Of a stretch of 64,000 nt of DNA, positions 54,797 to 64,000 are shown one piece after another. Source of the DNA: Saposhnikovia divaricata (Eukaryota > Streptophyta > Magnoliopsida > Apiales > Apiaceae); assembly GCA_036435485.1 (NCBI GenBank), contig CM071595.1:100184580-100248579 (forward strand). Direction: 5' to 3'. The position numbers were made by a program, and so were the translations under genes. Every line of letters starts with the position of its first letter. Within the stretch, counting starts at the first letter, position 1. Below the pieces are notes generated by a model, which had not been told where the DNA came from, did no database searches, and worked only from the letters and a program-made list of their open reading frames with translations.

Positions 54797-57292
54797 CTAA
54801 ATCTTCACGTTATCTAGAGGGTTTGGAGCAATGATATCACACTTCCACACCTCATTGCTCTTCTTGAATATGACTCTTTCAATGATCTTCACCGATTTTT
54901 CTTTAAGCTCAGAAGCGAATCCCTTACTCATCATTTGTTTACGGACAGCTTTGAGAGATTCCACTGAAAGATCCATTAAATCATTTTCCTCCATGCTAAC
55001 CCTCTTCATCTTCCCGTCAACTACCATCTGGACAAAATTAGGATATGCTGAGAATTCTGGACCCTTGTCCTCTGCTAGCTGCATTAAATGATCCCTATAC
55101 AGAATGCTTAGCTCCTCAGATTGAGAGTATTGAATTTTTGTTGCTAGCAAGAACAACTCTGACGCAGATCTTCTCGTTATGAATTGGTCATCCACATATA
55201 GGAAAGATGTTGGGACTCCTTCTACCAAAGACAAAATAACCTGCCACTCCTTAACTGTTGCATTGTATCCAACCCTGACTTTAGAAATTAATCTCTTCAA
55301 AGCACTTATATAGTCCACAGTCATTGGATTCTGCAAATTCAGGTTGTAGAACAGGTCATCTGCCTCCTTGTTATGAACTCCTTTCGCACAGGGTCCCATC
55401 AATATCTTCCTTGCTTCATCCCACTTCTGTCCTATCCTTCTCTTGTCGAGATCAACTTGAGGATCAGCTAGCCTTGCAAGCTCATGATCATACTGCTTCC
55501 CTTGGAGCTCCACTTTCTTTTCTAGGAACGCAACACGTTCTTGCATCATCTTCATTTTATGGAACTGAGCTTGTTCCAAGGCTAACTGTTGAGCTTTAAG
55601 GGTTTCCTCATCAACAGGAATTTCTTCAAGCATTCCGGAAGACATCCCAGCACCTCCACCTTGTTCCTTCAAATATCTCTTTATAGCATGTGCCAAAGGT
55701 ACGTCTTCCATATCAGAATCTGAGTCAAGTACCTCCTGTACTGTTTCCTGATGACTCAGGTCAACGAATGGCTCATCTTGCTCAACCATCATTGCCTTAC
55801 CCTTTCTCCTCCTTAGAGCCTCTTCATCAACAGACGACTCAATTTCTATTTCCTTGACAAGATCAGCATGTTCTTCAATTTCTTCGATATGAACTGCCTG
55901 CTGTCTCGTCTCCTTTCCACTCTCCCCCTTAGGTGAGTTATCCTGAACACCACCTTGCTCGTCAAATCCACCAGCAGCATAAGAACCTCCAAAACCAGAA
56001 CCGGAGGCTCCCGTTCCACTAGCACCACCTGCACCAGCATCGGGGGGAGGTTGTTGCGACTTGAAACACTCCGGGGGCACAAAACTCCTGAATGCGAACA
56101 TCATTCTACTGATCTCCACAGCCATTGTATGCATTGTAGACTCCATTGCCCCCATCCTTTCATTCAGAGTGCTTCCCAAGACACCACCAGCATGGCCCAA
56201 GTCATTGACCTTGTTTGTCAAAGCATCAAAAGCTGTAGCTTGACTTGCCATTCGTACTACGTAGTCATCAAGAGCCCTTTGATTGTTTCCAATGTTAATC
56301 CCGAACTGCCCCATCGTCTGCCCGAACTGCCTCATCTGATTTTCCATAGAAGTCATACGTGTATCAAGATTTTCAATATTAAGGGACGGTGTTTGGTTTA
56401 GGTGACCTCGCTCTAATACTCGTTCTGTTAGTATTTGGCACTCGGTTTCGGGCCTTAAAAATGAAGGTCCCTCTCTCCCTAACCTCTCACACACACTCCC
56501 TGTCTCACGCTCGTGTATGTCTTTAATGATTGATCCAAAGTATGAAGCAGTACCTGCAGAAATTGGATAAGCAATATAATTGGCAGTTATGGGATCTATT
56601 TCTGTTCTGTCCTGAGTTGGAATCTCAGGCTGAGGGGCTGCAAAGTGTTCTTTTACAACATCAGAACCGATCCTCTTTGCAGCATCAGTACATACCGATG
56701 AAGGTACGGCTGAAGTTATTAAAACTTCATGTCCTTTTGAAGCAACAGTATCTTCAAAAGGTACATAATCCTCACCAAAATCCCTATGTGCAGATTGTTT
56801 AAGGGGAGAACCACTCTCGTGAGGTGGAGTGGTTGCGTGTGACACATTAGGGTTTGACTGGACTTTTGAAGTAGCAGCATGAAAAAATTTGGCTTTCTTT
56901 CGAATAAGAGGCTGCACTTCGGGGTCACTCTCCTCATCATTTCCTACATATACATGTGCTGGCTTTCTGGCTTCTGTTAACAGGGGTGAAAGAGAATAAG
57001 AATGTGTGTCAGACTCAGAAATATAGCTCTCACCCTGGAATAGATCCTGTGGGCTAGCAGTCTCTTGGGTCTCGGAATCAGATACATAGGACGAGGAATG
57101 AATAGTATGCAGGGAGAGATTACCTGATTCATTACCTTGTGCATCATCGCTTTGCTCATCAGGAATCCCATCAAATGCCTCAGCATGAGCAGACGGATTC
57201 TGAGCATATGATGAAACTTGCGATGATTCCTCCAAATTGGTAACTCCTGCATCATATGTAAGCCACAGTTGAATATTTTCAGGAATTGACAT
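54797..57292 (-). CDS. Accessory frame, segment B
   Basis: 831 codons without a frameshift. The N-terminal third is Ser/Glu-rich and low complexity; FGQTMGQFGINIGNNQRALDD-type helical sequence lies near 315-345; a Gly-rich stretch GAGGASGTGASGSG at about 417-436; an acidic region; then a coiled-coil candidate LALEQAQFHKMKMMQERVAF at about 565-605; and a helical C-terminus. It sits in frame between segments A and C. I do not recognise a catalytic domain. The best contextual reading is an env-like or other extra ORF of a SIRE-like copia element, but it shows no signal peptide or membrane segment that I can see. Confidence 0.55.
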   Translation of the reverse strand: MSIPENIQLWLTYDAGVTNLEESSQVSSYAQNPSAHAEAFDGIPDEQSDDAQGNESGNLSLHTIHSSSYVSDSETQETASPQDLFQGESYISESDTHSYSLSPLLTEARKPAHVYVGNDEESDPEVQPLIRKKAKFFHAATSKVQSNPNVSHATTPPHESGSPLKQSAHRDFGEDYVPFEDTVASKGHEVLITSAVPSSVCTDAAKRIGSDVVKEHFAAPQPEIPTQDRTEIDPITANYIAYPISAGTASYFGSIIKDIHERETGSVCERLGREGPSFLRPETECQILTERVLERGHLNQTPSLNIENLDTRMTSMENQMRQFGQTMGQFGINIGNNQRALDDYVVRMASQATAFDALTNKVNDLGHAGGVLGSTLNERMGAMESTMHTMAVEISRMMFAFRSFVPPECFKSQQPPPDAGAGGASGTGASGSGFGGSYAAGGFDEQGGVQDNSPKGESGKETRQQAVHIEEIEEHADLVKEIEIESSVDEEALRRRKGKAMMVEQDEPFVDLSHQETVQEVLDSDSDMEDVPLAHAIKRYLKEQGGGAGMSSGMLEEIPVDEETLKAQQLALEQAQFHKMKMMQERVAFLEKKVELQGKQYDHELARLADPQVDLDKRRIGQKWDEARKILMGPCAKGVHNKEADDLFYNLNLQNPMTVDYISALKRLISKVRVGYNATVKEWQVILSLVEGVPTSFLYVDDQFITRRSASELFLLATKIQYSQSEELSILYRDHLMQLAEDKGPEFSAYPNFVQMVVDGKMKRVSMEENDLMDLSVESLKAVRKQMMSKGFASELKEKSVKIIERVIFKKSNEVWKCDIIAPNPLDNVKI

Positions 57293-57301
57293 CGGTTTAC
57301 C

Positions 57302-58072
57302 TTAATGTTTATCCTGATTAGCAATGGTTGAAAGTGACTTAGTGCCCATCCCTAGCGGTGCAGATGTTGGGCTTCTGGCAAATCCCTGTCTAACAGCAAG
57401 AGCATCCTTCGGTATTAAATCATTAATCAGCATTTGTAGGAACCGAGGAAACCAGCAGACAATATCAGTTGTAGTGAGGTCTCTGCTTGCAGGAGATCCC
57501 ATTGTAGCCACTATCTCAGAGAGAACTATGCGTCCATAATTTATATCCAGTTCTCTTGCTAGGGCAACTGCAAAGGTTTGCATTGGAATTGGAATTTGAT
57601 GAAAATCATTTTCGCGTGCCCGAAAACATCTTGTGATGGCCTCGAAAAAGTAATTCCATTCCACATGAAAGAATTGTTTTTGGATGTTTCCAGTGATCCG
57701 GCCAGTCGGAGGATAACATCCTATTTCTTCAAAGAATGTGAGGCGTTGTTCCGCTGTAGGTTCTGGATCATAAGCATCTTTGATCGGGAATCCCAGAACC
57801 CTGTTGACAATTTCTTCAGTCACCTCATATTCTTGACCCGCTAAGGTAAACCTGAAACCGTAGGGGGTAGTTTTGCTCCCAAAAGTAACCGCACTAGTCC
57901 ATAATTGCTGTAAAGCATCATGTACTAGTGTAGGTTTAGCAGTAAAAGCATGGCTAGCCTTGGAGTACAAATTAAGAAATCGTACCCAAAACTTAAACCG
58001 CGGGAGTTGATCACCAATTTCCGTAGAAATATTATAAAAATTGTTTTTAGCAAGTGAAAATTGGTGAGCCAT
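57302..58072 (-). CDS. Accessory frame, segment A
   Basis: 256 codons from an ATG at 58072 (MAHQFSLAKNNFYNI) to a TAA at 57302-57304; three codons later segment B's ATG follows in the same frame. The block FRFTLAGQEYEVTEEIVNRVLGFP recalls the N-terminal module of plant retroelement accessory proteins, where a strand-turn is followed by an IN..LGFP motif. That resemblance is from memory and not tested. No transmembrane helix or signal peptide is seen. Confidence 0.55.
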   Translation of the reverse strand: MAHQFSLAKNNFYNISTEIGDQLPRFKFWVRFLNLYSKASHAFTAKPTLVHDALQQLWTSAVTFGSKTTPYGFRFTLAGQEYEVTEEIVNRVLGFPIKDAYDPEPTAEQRLTFFEEIGCYPPTGRITGNIQKQFFHVEWNYFFEAITRCFRARENDFHQIPIPMQTFAVALARELDINYGRIVLSEIVATMGSPASRDLTTTDIVCWFPRFLQMLINDLIPKDALAVRQGFARSPTSAPLGMGTKSLSTIANQDKH

Positions 58073-58820
58073 TTTAATTAAATGTTTTTATTTAAGAGAT
58101 GTGAAATTTTTAATTTGAAAAACAAGTAATTTACGAATTAACAGTTTTATCCCTTTCAATTTATCGAGAATACCAAAAAGCAATCTGAGAAATTAAACTA
58201 CGGGATATGAACAGTGGGCAATTACTAAATCTGAATATTCAATGAGGATGTATATTCGTGTGTATACCAGTGAAATCGTGTGTGTATATGGATAGAGAAT
58301 ATGGAAATCGTGTTTTGAACAGTTACACAAACACTTGATGTTCGTGTGTATGTATATGCACGTGTATATGAGTGGTTACAAAACACACCAACACAAAGAT
58401 TAATGATAACACAGACAATAGTAGTCAAAAAATTGGCAGTAATTCGTGATTAGTATGAGTTTAATCACAAAAACACGGATTAGTGGTATGCAATTTGTGA
58501 AATCGCCTTGTTTTTATGAAGCGGCTGCTGTAAAAAAGAAATTAGGTAAAGTGAATGATGCATCGAGTTAGAGATGTATATATATAGATGATTGTGAAAT
58601 GACAAAAGTGTCCCTGTTAAAAAGAGTGAAAAACACCAAGTGCATACAGGGAAGACTTAAGTCGAACTCTATCTCGAACATCAAGTCGAACTTCAAGATG
58701 AAGTTCGAGATAGATGTTAACTCGAACAAATAAGCACTTAAACCAATTTAACAGCAAAGACTACAGGGAAATCATATCTCGAACTTGATTGGTTTGTAGT
58801 AAACTTGGAAAATTCCCCTC
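58073..58820 (-). other. Leader region of the accessory frame
   Basis: Non-coding. Contains TGTGTATRTG-rich stretches near 58255-58370 and a TATATATATAG motif at about 58577. It could hold a promoter or splice acceptor for the accessory frame, but nothing decisive was seen. Confidence 0.35.
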
Positions 58821-59400
58821 CAGAAAAAAAACAGAGAAATTCGAGATACGTTTCGAGTTAAGAGTTTAACTCTATCTCGAACATCAAGTCGAAGTTCGAG
58901 TTGAGTTTCGAGATAGAGACTAACTAGAAGCTATTCTCAATTCTTTCCAAAATATCCCCTTGAAGCAAAAACTACAGGGAAATTCGAGATACGTTTCGAG
59001 TTAGGAGTTTAACTCGAAAAATTCCCCTTAAGCAACTGAGAACTCTATCTCGAACATCAAGTCGAAATTCGAGTTGAGTTTCGAGATAGAGACTAACTAT
59101 TCTCAATTCTTTTCAAAATATCCCCTTAATGGAAACCTCATCTCAACCTTCGAGATAAAGTTCGAGATAGACCTTATCTTGAATATTTTGAAGATAGAAC
59201 TAGGCACACTGGTAACTCGAACTCGAACTCAAAGTCGATTTTCGAGATGAATTTCGAGATAGACACTAACTCGAAATTCTTCCCAGACTTAGAATTTTCA
59301 AAACTTCACTCTGGCAGCTTAAGTCGAAATTCAAGTCGAATTTCTAGATGAGTTTTGAGATAGAAACTAACTCGAAATTTTGAAGATATTCAATTCTAAG
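58621..59400. repeat. Hairpin-forming TCGA-rich tandem repeat
   Basis: Two clear copies of a 143-bp unit begin GAAATTCGAGATACGTTTCG at 58836 and 58979; degenerate copies extend on both sides. Each contains CTCTATCTCGAA and, about 30 bases on, its exact complement TTCGAGATAGAG, able to form a 12-bp stem. Confidence 0.8.
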
Positions 59401-59576
59401 GCCTCTAATTACATGAAAATCATAGGTAAATTCATCTAAAAATCATGCAAAATTTAGAATACTATGAATTTAACTCCCCCTATGATCATGCAATCTAACA
59501 AGCATAAATTCAAAGATTTGTGCTATTAAAGATACTTAAAACACAATGAATTTATGTAAAATGACATTATATGCAA

Positions 59577-62500
59577 TGTAACACCCCCAGATCCGGGGTC
59601 CGGGATCCGGTGGTTACGGTTTCCAATTCTGTCCACAACAATTGAACTTTCCTTAACATAAAATAAATTACGTCTCTATAACCCAACACGACAATATAAA
59701 ACACACCCGTTATAGTCCCAGAGATGAAATCAGAGTAACAAACAAATTTTTATTAATCACATTATGAGTTCTTACAATCCAAAAGAATTTCAATATAAAT
59801 ACATACTCTTTGCCATCCATTTACATAAGTCATACTAGACCATATTCTTGGTACTGAAAGAATAAATATACCCTACCAATAGCTTCTTCTTCAGCTCTGG
59901 TAGTCTCATCGTCCTCGCCCGCGTCGAGTGCGCCTTGTGCGAGTCATCTGGTCTAGCTGTTGTTGTGATATAATAATAAAGCAAGGGTGAGCAATAGCCC
60001 ACCAACAATAATATATAACTGAACGATAATGTATAACAGTTCAAAAGTATCTTTCAAACCATATGCTATGCATTTACGGAAATGATGCCAGTATAATATG
60101 AACGATGAAGTTACAAGGTAACTTAAAGTATTTGTTTGTAGAAATATCTGCTACATCAAAGTAAGCGAGATATTCTTATTGTTATTAAGAAGAGGAACTT
60201 GCAAGAAAAGGTTGCAATTCCAGTTATGGCCCTTTTCCAACTCTGCCAACAGTAATCATGTTGCAGGAAATAAATAAATTTGGATGATGAACCAATGATG
60301 GAGTATTCACCGCGCCCGCTGTTCCAATCTTGATGATCAGTCGAGTTCGTACAGCTCAATTCAGATTTACTACCGGTAGAAGGAAGAACTGACGGCTTTA
60401 CTTGTATACCGCCTAACTAGCTCTCCCCGGCCAACGGTTGGGCCAAAGGGGATGGACCGGCGCTACTCGGCCTCTTACACGACTCCTAGTTCAAATAGAA
60501 TTCATGATTCTGAATGTAACGTTCGTCCCCCTTTCCCCAAGTATAATACTTGTTGATAAGACTCCACAAAGTAGTCGTATCTGGTTGGAAAGGAAAATTT
60601 ACCAATAACTCCCAAGCTATTACTTGGTAACGGATATCAACTTGTTCCAGAAATCTTACCCCTCGAAAGATGAGAAGGTAAACAACGACTTAATAAGTCA
60701 ACAGCACCCGAGTTGCGGGTGAAGGGAATACTTTATGACCGGGAAGTCGACAAGATAAATAACATTTTCCAAGTAAGGTTCCCTTATTATTAAGGAGATA
60801 GACTCAAAGAAGAATGATGTCTGAGAACCTTTCTTGATATAAGATTAATAATAATATGACTCCGAGATATTTTCTGCAATAATCGAAGAAGATAAACCTT
60901 ATCGAGATTATTCTAAGTATGGAATAAATATTCAGAGAATATTTATTGAGTTAAAATATTTAAAGAATATTTGGGAATATGAAAGAATATCTTTAATCAG
61001 AGTATTTCTCAAAATAATCCCTGAAGAAATATCAGGAGAATATTTATTGAATAAATAAATATTTAAATGAATATTCAAAACAATATTCATTAATTAATAA
61101 GACCTGAAAAGAATATTTAAGGTAATATTCATAATTAATTAGGAATTTAAATGAATATTCAAAAGTAATATTCATTTAATGAATAATATCCTAAATGAAT
61201 ATCAAGTAATATTCATTTAGTAATCCAAGCCTTAAGGAATATTCGAGATAATATTCGATAATTAAATCAAGCTTCAGATGAATATTAAAATAATATTCAT
61301 CAAGTATTTAATATCTTAAATGAATATTCAAAAGTAATATTTATTTAATAAAATAATATTCTAAAAGAATATCCAAATAATATTCATTTAGTAGTCTCAT
61401 CTTTAGAAGAATATTCGAAATGATAATCGATAATCAATTCGACTCTGAATGAATATTGAGAAATATTATTCGTTGAATAGTTACGTTCAAATAATTATTT
61501 GAAGTAAGGATCGTTAAAATAATTAGTCTCGAACGAATATTCAAATAATATTCGTCGCCCAAATAATAGAAAATATTTACTTAAATATTTTCCTCCGAGG
61601 TAATCTCGATATATCAAGGAATATTGACTCCCGGTCTATTTTGATTAATAAGATGTATACGCCCTTCTATGAGGGTCTTACAATAACCGGCTTATAACTG
61701 ATATATAACTATCTAGCTTATAAGCCAACAATAACATTCAGGGAACAAGTATATCAATTCAACTTGAAAGTAGGCATGCATGCAATGGCATATGTATATC
61801 AGCAATCAAATATATATATTTATTCAATCACAACAACAGCCTAAAAGAAGGGAATTGAAACTTGCCTGGTAGTCGAGTACGGTAAGGGGTAGTGGTAGCG
61901 GGTCCCGGTTCAGCTTGGTGATCTATAAATAGCCAAGGCATTCGGGATTAATCACTTAACATATTAAAAGTTAAGTTATACTTAATTCGAAACACGTTCT
62001 CGAGTTATCTCGTTATATCCCTTTTAGTGGATTACTTTTATCACTGATCCGACCCGACATTCGTTCGTTAATACGACATGTCATTGTACTTATACTTGGG
62101 ACATACTTAAGTCATATAAGTTCTAAGGTTGATCGTTACGAACCAATACTATACTCCGAGTTTTATCGCCCGTTTTCTAAGTGTTTTACCGAAGTTATAA
62201 AAGAGTCGTCTTTTAGGGGTTCGTTCGCGTTTAACCTCGACTCGAACATTTTTAATAAATCGAAAAATGATCCTTTTGACATACGGTTTTCTTTCACACC
62301 TTCCTTTTTACCTCTAGTATTTATTTACCAAGATTCGCCATGACGTTACATAGTTTACGAGGGTTCAATTACAGTTACGAACTTTCGTTTACGGATTCGA
62401 ACTACTTTTAGTAATTTGGTCATAAATCCTAAACCGTAAGTCCGTTTCACGTGATCTTTATATCAAAACGAAGCTTAGAACATTACCTATCCTATCATGG

Positions 62501-64000
62501 CAGATAAGGTCTCTGGACAGTAGGGGTTCGACATGGAAAATGGCATACAAAACATGGTATTGTAAAATCGTGCATTATAACGGCTGTAAATCGAATATCT
62601 ACCAATTTCGAATCTTCCCATATACATAGTATCCAACCCAAACAACATATACATGTTATTTAACCATGAACTAAGGCCAAGCAATGCCTTTCCGTTCATC
62701 TAAACTATTTTATCCTCTTATATCAACATATCACTACATAAGCATGCTTTACTAATTACCATAATCATACAAATCTAAATTCTCATCAAGAACATCATTA
62801 AACATAAAGTAAGGCCTAGGGTTTCAAGAGTGTTATACCTTCCTTGAGGTGTGTATGCACTTAGTAAGCCTTGTATAGTCCTTGTATAGCCTCCATGAAG
62901 CTTGGATCATCAACCAAAATCAAGATTCAAGAATTTTTGTTCTTGAGGTTACTATTCATCCTCCACTTTCTTGATTTTTTTGAAAATGGAAAAAGTGGTG
63001 TTTGGGGCTAAGATTTCTAGGGTGTCATTTTTATGAAATATAGGATCTATGATAAATTTATGGAGATCAAACAATGGTGGGAAGGATGATTTTGTTCTTG
63101 GAATTAAGATGAAAGCCGAATGAAGCTTTCTTGCAAGGGGGAAAGAGTTTTGCTTGGTTACTTTGCTCTCATCCAATATTACTTGCATTATTATGAAAAT
63201 ATCTAGTATAAAGTGGCTTTAATAAAGTGCCCATATCATTGCATGCATCATCCTTGCCAAGTGTTGGTATTTAGTGGTGTTTGATGACATGATCAAGCTA
63301 AGTACTTGGTTGTCTTTCTAATCTTGCTAGTTACTCTTGTAACTACTTAGTTACTTGAGGTTATCCACTAACACATGCATGCATCTTGATCCCCTGCTTG
63401 TTTCTTTGTCCGGTTATTGCTCAATTCATTGATCGTTCGGAGGAATACCTCGAAGATTTCTAATTAGGGTTTTACCGGAAACCGTCTTAATATTTATACT
63501 TTCATTTTCCATCTTTCATTCTAACTTTCCAATTTATATTCCTTAAATCCATTCGTTAAATACTTAAGGCTATCAGTGTCCAGGGAACTCTCGGAGAAAA
63601 TAAAAGTGCGGTTTTTCAGAATCCGACAGCTTTTACATACACTTATTTTCCCCCTGGATCAATAATACGAACTCGGAAATCCGTTCCGAATGCTTCTATA
63701 TAGTGTCGTCTCATATTATTATATACTCCCACCAAAACACTATTCATTCTGTATTCTTTACTTGTTCTCTTAGGGTGGTACAATTGTCCGTATTCTCTTT
63801 CGATCGTTCCTTATCCTTTTTACGGAACTACTGGATTAATCGTTACCGATCTGGATGACATGAGAATATTCTTCTGCTTGAAATTGCCATATCTTATTCC
63901 CTTAGAAGATAGATTATTCTTACCTATGTTGTTACCCTTTAGCATTCTTCAAGACAAAGAAATAATAAAGTCGAATTCCATTCATTCTTTCCAAATATCA
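59577..64000 (-). mobile_element. Long LTR of a gypsy element, continuing past the window
   Basis: Plus-strand start TGTAACACCCCCAGATCCGG, like the LTR ends at 29613 and 35694. On the minus strand this is the LTR 3' end, GGGGGTGTTACA. It occupies at least 4.4 kb with only short, unsupported ORFs. The base run TGCAA (59572-59576) would be the left target duplication. Whether this is a solo LTR or part of a full element cannot be told here. Confidence 0.6.
60940..61600. repeat. 84-bp tandem array centred on GAATATTC
   Basis: GAATATTC occurs at 61069, 61153, 61237, 61322, 61409 and 61535, that is at spacings of 84, 84, 85, 87 and 126 bp. Each unit has a half-unit about 42 bp later with AATATTCAT or GAATAT. 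Degenerate units extend left to about 60940. The array is AT-rich and made of short palindromes. Confidence 0.85.

Larger units (their letters stand above)
52155..59576 (-). mobile_element. SIRE-like copia element, 3' part, with accessory frame
   Basis: Minus-strand remnant inserted into the hAT transposase. Order on that strand: a purine tract (59483-59474), a hairpin-rich non-coding region, a 4-kb accessory frame, a spacer holding a solo LTR, a polypurine tract, and the 3' LTR. No gag-pol is present before the right border, where another LTR begins at 59577. The TAGGGGGAG tracts both before the accessory frame and before the LTR fit copia SIRE-type elements with an extra ORF between pol and the 3' LTR. 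The lineage is inference. Confidence 0.55.

Noticed and set aside
61069..61542. CRISPR-like regular spacing of a palindrome
   Set aside because: The intervening sequence is itself repeated (42-bp half units), so this is a minisatellite in an LTR.
1..64000. Biosynthetic, defence or toxin-antitoxin gene cluster
   Set aside because: Apart from one receptor kinase, all recognisable coding sequence belongs to transposable elements.

Overview
This is nuclear DNA from a flowering plant, most likely a eudicot. The one clearly functional gene is an intronless CrRLK1L receptor kinase closest to HERCULES1. Almost everything else is plant-type transposable elements in AT-rich spacer DNA. The genus cannot be fixed from the sequence alone. 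No rRNA, tRNA, CRISPR or prokaryote-like gene cluster was found.

Layout. 1-4464: minus-strand Ty3/gypsy (Tat-lineage) element with one LTR, an intact gag-protease frame, an internal deletion of reverse transcriptase, and a scrambled 3' part fused to a second copy. 4465-10500: non-coding DNA with a probable non-autonomous Helitron (5531-7716) carrying a 1.1-kb foldback Mutator-like element, a Stowaway-like MITE, a tRNA-derived SINE with a perfect target duplication and several duplications. 10662-13166: the HERK1-type receptor kinase. 13945-14703: a non-autonomous hAT element with a perfect 8-bp duplication. 15397-17364: a 5'-truncated RTE-type LINE, minus strand, whose 3' tail matches the SINE tail. 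17649-28557: a full-length but decayed Tat-lineage element with both LTRs, archaeal-type RNase H, a spliced antisense extra ORF and a satellite-like array before the 3' LTR.

29613-33440: a 3.8-kb solo LTR. 34708-47955: a Ty1/copia element (minus strand) with matching LTRs and a perfect 5-bp duplication. It is split by a decayed chromodomain-type gypsy element (35694-43214) that retains its primer-binding site but has no 5' LTR, and that gypsy DNA contains a broken MULE transposase. 48530-64000: a Russian-doll nest: a gypsy LTR/leader, interrupted by a broken hAT transposon, interrupted by a SIRE-like copia fragment with a 4-kb accessory reading frame (two in-frame stops), itself holding a 508-bp solo LTR and cut on the right by another long gypsy LTR that runs off the window.

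How the parts relate. The kinase works alone as a cell-surface receptor. The mobile parts show dependence between elements: the SINE and LINE share the tail a LINE reverse transcriptase would recognise, the Tat element with intact gag but no reverse transcriptase would need polymerase from a complete relative, and the MITE/foldback/Helitron elements need transposases encoded elsewhere. The most interesting unexplained objects are the 4-kb accessory frame at 54065-58072, the intact gag-protease of the RT-deleted Tat element, the one-LTR gypsy insertion, and the 84-bp GAATATTC array at 61069-61534.
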